A stretch of DNA of 64,000 nt, taken from the NCBI RefSeq assembly GCF_000516985.1, contig NW_006917100.1, positions 1,477,490-1,541,489 of the forward strand, in the 5' to 3' direction. Source of the stretch: Pestalotiopsis fici W106-1. Its lineage: Eukaryota; Ascomycota; Sordariomycetes; Amphisphaeriales; Sporocadaceae. The translations under genes and the position numbers were made by a program. The first letter of the stretch is position 1. Each line of letters begins with the position of its first letter. Below, piece after piece: positions 10,711 to 21,458 of this stretch. The notes under the pieces were generated by a model. The model ran no database searches. It saw nothing but the letters and a program-made list of their open reading frames with translations, and was not told the origin of the DNA.

Positions 10711-11002
10711 TGACCCTTGGGTCCCTGCGGTACTTTCAATATAAACAATATCACCTGCAGCGAAAGTAGCAGTGGCACAGAATTTTTCAATCTTCTTCGC
10801 CGCGTTAATTATTGTCATTACAATTGCAAATATAGCTGTGAAGAGGATGACCTACCCAATCCTCTGAAATATATTTTCTTCTAAAAAAAAAAAAGTACAA
10901 GACTAGGATGACGAGCGTGGGTAGGACGGTGGATAAAGCCATAACTATCCCTTCTCCAACTCGTTTAGTGTTCTTGGGAGCGTAGTAGCGGATCTTTCCA
11001 TT
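10711..11002 (-). pseudogene. Decayed C-terminus of a DUF6594-type membrane protein
   Basis: Reading the minus strand from 11002, one frame gives KIRYYAPKNTKRVGEGIVMA followed by a hydrophobic segment (STVLPTLVILVLYFF). At a run of 12 T (10884-10895 on the plus strand, as A) the frame shifts. The next frame continues EENIFQRIG, hits a stop at 10852-10854, and then gives a second hydrophobic segment (VILFTAIFAIVMTI) and the conserved-looking end KKIEKFCATATFAAGD. The order Tyr/Arg-rich linker, helix, short loop, helix, lysine-rich turn, then F-[AC]-AT-A-x-[FY]-AA matches my memory of the C-terminal membrane region of fungal DUF6594 proteins, a family often next to incompatibility-type genes. 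The N-terminal part is not found. Family assignment is moderate; the broken state is seen directly. Confidence 0.5.
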
Positions 11003-11152
11003 GAGTTAGGTATCTTTTCTTCGAGGACTGCTATTATAGTGACGAGGACACGGCAGCATGCGTGGACGAGGTCCATGTATAAAGAGAAAAGAAAAGAGAA
11101 GAAAAAGCGCGGGGCATATTTTTTTTTTTTTTGGCAGAGAAGCAGCGTTATA

Positions 11153-11182
11153 GCCTTTGCGGGGGGATAAATTGCAGTGAAA
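11153..11182 (+). repeat. Single arm related to the MITE-like element at 7.8 kb
   Basis: This 30-base segment begins GCCTTTGCGGGG and ends AAATTGCAGTGAAA. It aligns without gaps to the arms of the inverted-repeat element at 7786-7910 (reverse strand of the right arm: 23 of 30 positions identical, including 14 in a row). No matching inverted partner was found nearby. A partly similar GCCTCTGCGGGG occurs again at about 11471-11482. It is probably a decayed copy of the same repeat family. Confidence 0.45.
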
Positions 11183-11390
11183 AGAGAGCACAAGGCAGAA
11201 TTTTCCGATGGCTGTCAGCCTGTGTGATGCGTGAAGCCCGGGGTGGCCACGGCGCCAGCTTACAGCCATGCCATGCATACATGGGTAAATAGCCCTCCCT
11301 ACGGGAAAACCTAAATAATGCATCCATCTTTCCACCACTACATTCACCACCAACGGTGCCATATCACTGTGCTTGTTGTTGTTGTTGTTT

Positions 11391-11411
11391 GGGGGGGGGG
11401 GGGGGGGGGGG
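11391..11411 (+). repeat. 21-base poly-G run
   Basis: Uninterrupted run of 21 G on the plus strand, directly preceded by a GTT microsatellite (about 11372-11390). Such a long G homopolymer is unusual and can form G-quadruplex structures. The length may also be uncertain because of sequencing slippage. Confidence 0.8.
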
Positions 11412-11649
11412 AGAGATGAAGAAGAACGAGTCGGATTTTTAGAGAGCAGCAGCGTCACAGCCGAAGCTGGAAGCCTCTGCGGGGAGTTCTATAATAACAA
11501 AAATAAATTGATCATTACGACCTTGAAAGATACAAATCTAGTAGAAGAAAGGTAGAGACTACCATGTAGGCAGCTAGAGCCTCTCTCCCACACAGACTCT
11601 TAAGCATTATTGATGCAATACCCGTGTAAATATTGTTCACTCTTCGGTC

Positions 11650-11673
11650 GGTGCCGGTGCCGGTGCCGGTGCC
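11650..11673 (+). repeat. GGTGCC hexamer tandem repeat
   Basis: Four perfect copies of GGTGCC in tandem, in non-coding sequence. It is not associated with any gene I could support. Confidence 0.8.
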
Positions 11674-12134
11674 TACTTGGAATGTATGGAAGGGTCTCGA
11701 AGATCTCATTCTTGCACTCACCAGCTGCAGTCTTTCTTGACATGAATCCCCCAAGATTGCTGCCAACTTCAATCCTTATGCTTGTTTTTTTTTTTTCCTT
11801 CTCCTTTTTGTAGAAACGATTTCGGCAAGTATTCAGCCATGGTCGGTTACCAGTAAAAGTATCTAAGATCCCGAGAACAGAAATTATGTGTATACCGGGA
11901 CACTTTATTTGCATTTCCAGCTGAGCACATCAGGTACCTAGCTACGACGAATATTGTCTAATAACAAAATTGGTATTGAGGTGAATATATCTTATTCACA
12001 CGATATCGTATCATAGTAAATACACACGCTAGATCTTGGATCTCTAAAGTCTATATACAAGTCTGAAGAATTGGAACAGAAAAAAAATATTCTTTTAACC
12101 ATGCCTGGGCCATTTATTGCTGCAATTTATTGTT

Positions 12135-14927
12135 TTAAGCAGCAACCTGGAGGCTGAGCGTAGTGCTAGCCTTCAGATCCCGGGAGCTGGTACCGACGGC
12201 GAGGGTATAGTCACCAGAGGCAATAGCCCAGCCCTGGGCGGCGGTATCCCAGTAGCTCAGGTCGCGGCGGCGCAGGGTGAAGCCGACGTTGGCGGACTCG
12301 CCGGGGGCAATGGTGACCTTTTCAAAGCCGCGCAGTATGCGAATGGGCTGCTCGGCCTCGTCGGGGAAGGAGACGTAGAGCTGGGCGACCTCGGCGCCCG
12401 TCAGGGAGCCGCTGTTGGACACGCTGGCCGTGACGTTGACAAGGTCGTCCCAGAGGTCCTCCTGGCCGCCGAGCGCCATGGCGCCCGAGGCGTACTTGTA
12501 GGACAGGGCCGTCTCGTTGACGACAGTGGCCGTCACGTCGGTGCCGTAGGTGAAGTTGGTGTAGGACAGACCGTGGCCAAAGGGGTAGCGGACCGTCATG
12601 TTCTGGGCGTCGAACCAGCGGTAGTCGAGGTAGACGCCCTCGGTGTAGTCGCACTGCTCCTCCTCGCAGATGTTGAACTCGGAGGGGTAGTCGCTGGCGT
12701 TCTTGGGAATGGTGTAGGTGAGCTTGCCGCTGGGGTTCACGTCGCCGTACAGAACATCGGTACTAGTGAAGAAGTGTTAGCTCTGTGATCTATTGTGGTT
12801 TTACTTTTGGCTTCCCAAAACTTACATGGCATTTCCGGATTCCTGGCCCAGCAGACCACTGTAGAGGACAGCGGTGACGTTCTCGTGCTCAATCCAAGCG
12901 TCGAGAATACGAACACCGACAGTGTTGACAACCACGATGGTGTTGTTGCAGTTGGCAGCAACGGTGGTGACAAGGGTGTCCTGCTCAGTGTTGGACAGCT
13001 CGCTGCGGTCGGCGCCCTCGCCGGAATCGGCATTCATAAAGACAAGGCAGGCGGCTGAGTTGGGGGCGTAGTTTGTGATGGACGGTGACTGAGCAGTACC
13101 GGAACCAAGGTTGCTAAGGTTGGTGCTGCTGCTGCTGTCGCCGCCGCCTCCCATGCTCGAGCTACTGTTGCCGCTGTCGGTTGGGCCACCACTGTTTGAG
13201 TGAATGATTGTCAGCTTGTCATTTTCGTTTATATTGAGAAATTCAAGTGCATTTCAATTACTGCCAGAGGGAAAGGAAAGGACAGTTAGCTTACGTCAAA
13301 GTGCCATTGGTAGTGCTGTTGTCTCCCATTGTCGGCATGCCGCCACCGCCGCCGAAACCACCTCCTCCGCCAGAGGAGGAAGTAGAGTCCGTGTAGGTGT
13401 TGTTCAGGATCCTAGAAGGCCGATTTTAGTAAACTGAACTGAGAGAAAGTGTAGGAATCTTTTCTACATACCACCAAATCATGGAGCGGTCGGAAATGGC
13501 GCGGGCAGAGATTGCCTGGTAAGGAGTCACGAGGTAGGGGAGAGAAGGCTGGCCGGAACCTCCAGATCCGGCAAGATGACCTTGGTATGTGTCAGAGGGA
13601 GTACCAGCGACACTGAAGGCTCTGTTCGGGCCACCCATGGCAGGGCCAGCATGAGCTCCAAAAAGGGAAACAGTTCGGGGCTTGTTCAGGGGAAGACCAC
13701 GACCAGTGCCATCTTGGGTGTTCTTAAGGAGGACTACGAAGAGTTAGTCGCTGCGGAAATGGGTAGTGTTGAAGGATGTTTTACCGATTGCCTCATCGCC
13801 AACGCGGCGGATAACATCCGCGTGATCTCCACGGACATCACGGAACTCGTCAGTGCCCATTTCCGAGGGCTGAAGACCGTCGTCGAGTCCAGCGTAGTAG
13901 TATCCGATGACGTTGCGGACAGCCATGTCATCCAGTCTAGCTTGGGTAAAGCTACCGTTGGCAATACCAGCCTCGAGAATGTCTTCGGACCAGAGCGAGG
14001 AAGAACCGAAATCCAGACCACCGTTGGCAGAACCGTATGATGTAGACTGTGCAGACACATCAGGGAAAACCATACCGGGGAAACCCACGGAAGACTTCAA
14101 GTATTTGTTCAAGGTATCCGAGTTCTCGCAGGACAGGGTGTTGTTGATCTTGTTCATTCCACACATGGCGGCCATCACTAATAAGAAAAAAATTGTCAGT
14201 ACACAATCGAGACAATGTGAACAACCATGGACAGAATCAACTCACAGCCAGACTTGACACCATCGGCAAAGGGCCACAGGTAGACCTCTCGGGTGGTCTT
14301 GTCGTCGACGTTGCTCGAGTACCTGTTGGTGCTGGATCGGTTGGTTTCCTGCTCGTTGAACAGGTAGTGACGGGCTCCGGTAATGACACCGGCACTGTTC
14401 ATTCCCTCAACTCCCAGACCCACGGCAACACCATTGAGGTACGGGTCAGGGCCGTAGCCTTCGGGGTTACGTCCTCCGTATACCACACGGCCCATGGGAC
14501 TGGAGACGGGGCCGTCAATCAGGTTGGCACCAGCATCGTAGAACTCCTCTCCAAGAGCATAAAAGTTCTCCCGGAAGAGGGTTCGGTTCCAAGTCATGGC
14601 GAGAGCGGAAGGTGCCGTGAAACCTGAAACGAAAAAGTTCTGGTTGATACCAGCAGCGCCGTCCTTGGTTACCAAGGCCGTCCATGTCGCATTATCATCT
14701 GTGAGGTCTCCGCCAGTGATGATGGTGATCTTCTGGGCGTTGGTCAGGGTGGAGACAAAGGCAACGGCCTTTTCATATGCGTCGGCGGCAACGCCCAGGT
14801 CCAAGTTGCCATCTGACAGAAGCGTGGGCTCGGAGGCGGAGGTGGTATTAGTGGAATTATCAGCACACAAGCCACTTGTAAAGAGTGAAAGCGCCGAAGC
14901 GACCTTGAAGGCCCGAGGACCCTTCAT
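12135..14927 (-). CDS. Secreted GH3 beta-glucosidase with Gly/Ser-rich insertion
   Basis: Six exons on the minus strand (14927-14246, 14177-13785, 13733-13472, 13411-13295, 13191-12826, 12762-12135) give 815 residues. Residues 1-21 form a signal peptide. The GH3 N-terminal barrel is recognisable from EMGMNSAGVITGARHYLFNE-like segments (GVITGARHYLFNEQE) and KSG-L-MAAMCGMN. The nucleophile region reads GFPGMVFPDVSAQS, so Asp267 is the probable nucleophile in PDV instead of the common SDW. The alpha/beta sandwich starts near IVLLKN and continues to DVLYGDVNPSGKLTYTI; a C-terminal fibronectin-type III-like domain ends the protein. Residues about 440-510 are Gly/Ser/Asn-rich (two GGGG-type tracts), encoded around a separate 117-base exon. 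The family hydrolyses terminal beta-D-glucosides outside the cell. Introns are 51-103 bases. Many NxS/T sites fit a glycoprotein. Confidence 0.9.
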
Positions 14928-17795
14928 GATGAGAGAATGAATATACGTGATAGCGAAGTCTGTCCGTTGAGAGAAGGGGGATATTCTGGGGAGTCGTTTC
15001 TCATGCTTGACTTATATAGATATATCTTGGCGGAGCCCTGAGTTATGTTTCCACAATGTTTCTCAGCGGAGGGCACCGTCGTCCCAAGGACCTGTGTGTA
15101 ATGATCCCAAAGCATGATCCCTACCATCCGAACTCGTCTCATGGCGAACGAGAAATCCCACATGGCCTTGCCCATGTCTGAATGGAGGCGGTCTCGGCAG
15201 GCCTGGGAATAGTGTGGATAGGCTTCGACGATGATCTTCATAGAAGTTCCCGATCAAAGCTTGGCATTGTCATCCCGGTCTATGGCCATGACGGCGCAGG
15301 GTGGTCTCTTGAAACTTGAAACAGGGATTTTTGTGTGTGCCTTTTAGCGCCATGATACATTATTTCATAGGCTCGTAGTCTTTTCTGCCAGAAAAGGTGG
15401 CTGATAAGATTATGACTATGCGTCGAGAGCACAGGACTCATTGGCACCACGCTGCCGTTTAGAGTTGAGAGGCATACGCGGCCGCCCCATACTGCTCGTG
15501 GTACCAGGGAAAAAATGTCGAGCTAAGCAGCGGGTCAGGGGCGCAAATACCGCCAGGGCCGTTCAAGGAGTGGCTTGAGTGGAGGCGCCCGGCACTCTAA
15601 TCGGGCTTTAAGGCCATGGTTTCTGGGTCTCTGGGAGCCTCCCGACGTCAAGTATATCGATCGTCGTAGGCTCGCCGCACAGCAAAGTGGCCGACGACCG
15701 GATATTCCATGCATGATTGAACGGAAAATCCGGTGGCTGGACCCTGGCACCTGGGAATTACACATTGTGAAAATTTGGATGGATTTCGTGCGAGTGATTT
15801 ATGATAATACTACGGAACATTCCTTTGTGGATTTTCACCACCACGTACACATGGGCTGTGGGTAAAGGCCTACCCGACCACCAAGTGCCGCGATGGTGTA
15901 CACAACCATGGAGGATATCAGATAAATAACGCGTAAGCCATGCAAAGTCATGCAGGCCCACAGACATCATCTTGCTGATTGATCCTTCAATACTTTGTCA
16001 ACACCCTGGACAGGCGAAACTGAGGGAATGGTAAGGGAAAATGAGGTAATTGATGATGAACTCGGCTGCGATACCCGTCTCGTCGGTCATGTTCTCGCTG
16101 TGACCACTGAGCCGGCAACCCGTCTCCTTTTTTTTTTCTTCTGAGCAAGCATAACATTACCCAATTATTTCTTTCCCCCTCCGCCTTTCATCTGATGAAT
16201 GCATGAGATAAGCACGAGATGAATATATTATGTTTGCCGACGACCGTGGAAATACAGGGTTTAGCTTAGCTGCCATTCATACCATATATGAAAAAAAGGT
16301 AACCTAGGTTATTAGACAACCACTTCTCCCAGTGTAACATCTTGGCTTGCAGATCAAGATCAGCCTCAACCTACTATGTACAAATGCAGCCACTACCGGC
16401 AGCTCACCTTAGGCCGGGATTGAAGACTGCTAGTATGCGTATGAGATATGCGGGCCATGATCGCTTTTGCATCCGTGCCGACACCCTCAAAGTCCCTGGC
16501 TGCATGCAGCTCAACAATGCATAGAATACGTATGCTGCTGCAACTGCCGGCAATCATGTCCTTTGATAGAGCTGTTGTCGCGTCTCGCTGAACTCAACGA
16601 AAGATATGAAAAGGCTGGAAGCATGTTCCACAATCAATTGACGGTGGTAGGGAACATCGCAGGGTGACACTACGAGCTACGTCAGCCCGGATCGTCGAAT
16701 AACCCTCTGGTCCTGAATGACATATAACAAACCAGCAATGTGCTGTGAGATTGGCGCTAGCTCTGATAGCCCCGGGTGGCTGATTACAGAGCACTGCCAC
16801 ATTATTTCCGTGTCGTGGGTACAGAGTAATATATGTACACTTTGTATGCTCTGCTTGGGACATGCCAAGAAAAGAGTTTCTACATCATCCGAAAAAATAA
16901 AAGGCCATTGCGGTTTGAATCCTAAAGCTCATTGCGGCTGAGAAAAAAGCACCACACATCAAGTGTCTTGATGATCATGTTTTTATCCTTCGACCAACGT
17001 AAAGACGGCCTATAATGACCCTTTCACGTCAACTTGAAATGTGAAGTCCAGATGACTATGGACAGTAAGAAGAAGCAGTGATTGCTATCTGGAATACACA
17101 ACATGCATTCCAAGTCTGCTTCACTTTGCCATCGATCCTTTTACAACTGGCTAAACAGGTAGGAAACCCAGATATGTAGACTGGTGAGGCGCACTCTTGA
17201 CCTTTGATATAAGTAAGGCTTAGGTACTACGGGCGTCCCGTCGACACTTGACTCTCTTGACCAGCAGCGGGCTCCACATCTGACCTACTAGCTTGAGCTC
17301 TCTTACTTTAGCTTGCCAAGCTTGGCCCTCAATAGCTGCCAGGTGGGTTGGAGGTGCTGTTTCAGCGCGGGTAGCGACCAAAGCTGATCTACGGAAGTAC
17401 TACGACTGCCTGTCTGTTTACGTCGTTCAACGTCGACTCGAACGATATCGCCACTATTTTGTATTTCTTCATAACGCGCTCAACAGAGGTTGTTCCATTA
17501 CACTACTCGGCGCAATCGACCTGCGCTTCGTTGGAAAGCTGCAATTGTTTGCTACGTGTATTCACCTAGAAGGCCACTGCAACGAGACATTATCAGACCA
17601 CTCTTCTGTCCGAGTGCTAGATAGCGTCATTACGTACGAGGCACAATACAGCGCACCATCTCCATAAGCCAGCTGGCCGTTGACAACAAACCGCCAACCT
17701 CATCTGCCTATAACTCGAATTTCGATCAACGGCTTTTCTATATCCGTATATCTTTCTTTTTAACGCCAATCTAGTTAGGATTACGCATCGATAAA
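14928..17795. promoter_or_regulatory. 2.9 kb divergent intergenic region (GH3 / MVP1)
   Basis: Long gap between two divergent starts. The GH3 side probably carries an extended regulatory region, as is usual for inducible hydrolases. The last 150 bases before 17796 form the MVP1 leader. A sequence resembling a tRNA T-loop (ggtttgaatcc near 16913) has no paired acceptor stem. No gene, tRNA or repeat could be supported. Confidence 0.4.
15011..15018 (-). promoter_or_regulatory. TATA box of the GH3 beta-glucosidase gene
   Basis: The minus strand reads TATATAAG, about 85 bases upstream of the ATG at 14927. A strong TATA box suits a regulated, secreted-enzyme gene. Confidence 0.5.
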
Positions 17796-20386
17796 ATGTC
17801 GCTTTTTGGCACGACGCCGCCCAACGAATCGCCGTCTCTCGACGACTCTGGCTTGCGCCCATCGCGCGTTTCCCTCTTCGACGACGACGGGCCAACAAAT
17901 CGCTCGGGCTCCGATTCTCTATTCAACGATGACGATTTATCTGGAAGCGGTGCTCGCTCCCCTTGGGATATGCCTACACCGCGAAAGCAACAGTCCCGCG
18001 CCGACCTTATCCGTGGTTTGCTTGCGGGCGTCCAGGTCCCTGATAGCTACGTTGAAGCTTTCGACCATGCGCTACAAGAAGATGGCAGAGGCGGCAAAAT
18101 ATTGCCTGCGGGAATATCCAAGACCCTCGCCGCAGCCAAGCTCGGTGCCGACGAGCAAGCTCTTGTCATGAGCATCATCTCTCCCAATGGCGACGAGGTG
18201 GAGCTCGCGCGAGACTCGTTCAATGTCCTGCTTGCGCTGATCGCGTTGGCCCAGGAAGGCGAGACTGTAAGTCTCGACGGTGTTGACGAGAGAAGACGAA
18301 GTGAGTACTTACTGCATTTTCTGTTATCAATGCGTGTGCCTTCTACATGATTGCCTCACTTTGCTATTCGTCAATCCCGCCTAGACCGCTTGCTGCCATT
18401 GGACTGGGTAGCTATCGACGCCCAATAGGCCGCCCGCTTGTCCTGTGCTCCCCCGTCTCCATCCATGACAAGCGGGTCCCTTGACGCTATCGTAACACCT
18501 TCAGATTACTGACCAAGAAAAAAAAACATCCAGATCTCCCGCAGCCTCAGTTATCAAACATTCCCAAGAAAAAAGAAGAACCTCTTTTCGACGCTTCCGA
18601 ACTCGCTGCCAAACCGCCACAGGCTCCCGAAACGCCCCGAAAAGACTCTTTTCCACGACCGGTGCCCAAAATTCGGAAACCCAGCATGACCGATCCCGAA
18701 GACGATCCCTGGGGCTCCCCGGATTTGCATAGAGGCCATAACCATGTAAGCGCTTCGCAGTCGAATGGCGCGGAGCCTACCAACGGCCATGGCTACGAAA
18801 ACAACCACGAGAGCAGCAGCATTGGCGTCACTCCCGAGTTGCATCAACGCACAACATCGAATTTCACCACAACAACAATCGGCTCTGCCAGCCCGTCTGG
18901 TCGCCAATCGGCGGCGCCCGGCCCTATCCCGGAAACACCTAGAGGCTCTGGCGGCTGGAATTATTTTGATGGCGCAAACCCCAACCCGGACCAAGGTTTT
19001 GGAGCTTCGCCGACTAATCAGCCAGCAAACCCCTTTGGAGTAGCAACTCCTCAAGAACCTCGCAATAATGCCCCAGCTGCCGCGCATTCCCGTACTATTA
19101 GCGCTAGCCGGGTGGGCAGTGGCGCAGTGGAGAGTATACTGGTATCCTTAATGCCGGAGAAGGAGGGCATGTTCATGTTCCAACACCACAACTATGAGGT
19201 TACAAGCTCGCGGCGGGGTAGCAAGGTTATTCGACGATACAGTGACTTTGTCTGGTTGCTCGACTGTTTGCACAAGCGGTATCCGTTCCGGGCATTGCCT
19301 CTGTTGCCACCGAAAAGGGTCGCGCTGAACGGAAACCACTTGAGCAATGATGGTGGATTCATCGAGAAGCGTAGAAGAGGTCTTGCACGTTTCTTGAATG
19401 CCATCATTCGGCATCCAGTTTTGGGCCAGGAACAGCTGGTCGTCATGTTCTTGACCGTACCCACAGTAAGTAATCTCTGCTGGCCAAACTTGATAGAGAT
19501 GGGTGAAACTGACACATGATTAGGAGCTCTCAGTGTGGCGGAAACAGGCTACAATATCTGCTCAGGACGAATTCACAGACCGGGCATTACCCCAAGGGCT
19601 CGAGGACTCTCTACCCATTGGCCCTCTTAGTGAACTCTTTGATCGAACGCGGGCGGGCGTCCGGCGGTCTGCAGATCTGTACATTAACACGTGCAATCTG
19701 ATGGATAGACTAGCCAAGCGTTCCGAGGGTGTGGCAGCTGATCATGCACGCATGGCCGTCTCACTGGCTTCCCTTACTGAAGTGAGCGCCGACACATACG
19801 CGACTGACACTAATGACGTCCCGCTTTTGAACGACGGCCTTGTTGCCATGTCAAAGCGCTTGAAGACAGCGCAGGGCCTGCTTGAGGATGAAAGCAAAGC
19901 GTGGGAAACGGGCGTACTTGAGGACTTGAAGCGACAACGCGATGCCCTGGTTTCTGTCCGAGAGATGTTTGACCGCAGAGAACGCCTGGACAAGGACAAC
20001 ATTCCGACTCTAGAGAGACGCATCCAGAGCAATGAGACCAAGCTCGCTGGCTTACGAGCCAAGCCCGAGGGACTCGTGAAGCCAGGAGAGGTTGAGCGCG
20101 TAGTTGAAAGCATCATAAAGGTATGTACAACGTCGTTTGATGGTAATCAAAATTTAGATTTAACAAAATTTAATAGGACAAGGAGAGTATTGTCAATCAG
20201 CACAACCGCTCGGTCTTTGTGCGTGAAACGATTCGCGATGAGCTCATTTACTTTCAACAGACCCAGTATCAGGTGTCTAGATGGAATCAGGACTGGGCGC
20301 AGGAACGCGTCAAGTATGCCGAGATGCTTGCTGACAACTGGCGCCAGCTCCTGGACGAGCTTGAGGGCATGCCACTTGGCGAATAG
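17796..20386 (+). CDS. mvp1: Sorting nexin Mvp1 (PX and BAR domains)
   Basis: Four exons (17796-18300, 18534-19465, 19524-20120, 20177-20386) give 747 residues; introns are 233, 58 and 56 bases. The N-terminal about 370 residues are largely disordered, with Asp/Phe-rich motifs (SLFDDDGP, DSLFNDDDL) and NPFG. The PX domain at about 372-480 has the phosphoinositide-binding features RRYSDFVWLLDCLHKRYPF and the PPK loop (LPLLPPKRV). A helical BAR-like region follows to the end at GMPLGE. Mvp1 binds PI3P on endosomes and works in retromer-linked retrograde sorting of vacuolar proteins. Start context and the conserved MSLFGT opening support the chosen ATG. The first intron is the longest, and its acceptor is supported by the NLPQPQLS continuation. 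Confidence 0.9.
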
Positions 20387-21458
20387 TCATCAGGCCGAAG
20401 GCATGCAAGAAAGAGCTTCTTTATTCCGTGGAGGACAGTTTTATCAAGCCCTTGAGTTGATGGAGTCAGTACGAAGGGAGCCATATTCAATCTTTTGCAT
20501 GGTGTCGGACGGAACTCTGTCCACCATGAGGAGAATGCGGCACTAGTCGGATGCGTCGATAATGGACGCGTGAGAGCAAGTTGGTATAGAATGTTGACAC
20601 AGCAGCAGCAGCAGCAGCAGCAGTCAGAAGAAACATCCGGGGAAGCGTTTGCTTGTTATTTTTGGACAGGCCTGAATGCTTTTTTATGGCTGTTGTCTGA
20701 TTGGGATGCTGGACTCGAACATGATTTGGAAGAGCGTCTGTTTGCATCAACAACATGATTATTGCCAGCGCAACGACTCGTTGTTTTGATTCTTTTTCGA
20801 CTGGATCAGTATGTACAAAGGGAGGAATTTGAGAATGGTGGACAAGGCCGAGTTTGATTGATTGATATAAGTAGACGAAGCTGATGCTGCGATACCCTGT
20901 GAAGCAATATACATTATTTTCATCAATGAGGTACATACTAAACCCACATATTTGCGCTGCGTAGTATACACAATATGATCGGAAAGATCCGCCGAGTGGG
21001 CACGCAACTTCCCTTGTCTTGGCCTCAGAAACAACTAAGCAGCGGCGAGCGCTTGCACTTCGACCCCACCAAGGAAGGCAGCCAGCAACAGCTCGGCGCT
21101 TGAACTGATTGATGAACCCCACCATCCCTCCCATTCCGCTGCTCGATGGTCGTGGAAATATCAGCCTTGTTTTTTGACAAATCTCTTCTGCCTTTCGGAT
21201 TTGCCAGCGCAACCTCCTCAGCAGGGGCAACAGTTTCGACAGACTTCTGCTCAGTCTCAACACTCCTTGTCTGGGCCTTCCCGCCCCTTCTCCCGACCAC
21301 GAGCGTTCCACTACGACGTCATTGCCCAACTCAGCAAGCACGGCCGTTTGCTGGCAAAGCGTCCGACCAGTCATTTGAACAGTCACGATTGAAAGTACAT
21401 TTATTCGGATAAACCGACACAGCCTGGTGGTAGTTGAGGACGACGACAAGACGACACG
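20387..21458. other. Intergenic region MVP1 to DCN1
   Basis: Just over 1 kb between two same-strand genes, holding the MVP1 3' region, a (CAG)8 repeat and the DCN1 promoter. Overlapping minus-strand open frames here lack any domain signature. Nothing else recognised. Confidence 0.4.
20600..20623 (+). repeat. (CAG)8 microsatellite in the MVP1 3' region
   Basis: Eight uninterrupted CAG units about 210 bases after the MVP1 stop codon, probably in its 3' UTR. Prone to length polymorphism. Confidence 0.85.

Larger units (their letters stand above)
9593..12134. other. Gene-poor region with relic gene and repeats
   Basis: A 2.5 kb stretch between the 5' side of the monooxygenase and the 3' end of the GH3 gene. 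It holds the decayed gene at 10711-11002, a repeat arm at 11153-11182, a 21-base G run at 11391-11411 and a GGTGCC tandem at 11650-11673, each listed separately. The density of simple repeats and the presence of a pseudogene suggest a locally unconstrained region. No intact gene was recognised. Confidence 0.5.

Noticed and set aside
12117..12788. 223-codon plus-strand frame antisense to the GH3 gene
   Set aside because: Shadow of GC-rich coding sequence on the opposite strand; Gly/Val/Ala-rich without motifs.
16905..16930. tRNA T-loop-like sequence (ggtttgaatcc)
   Set aside because: No A box at the right distance and no acceptor-stem pairing around it.
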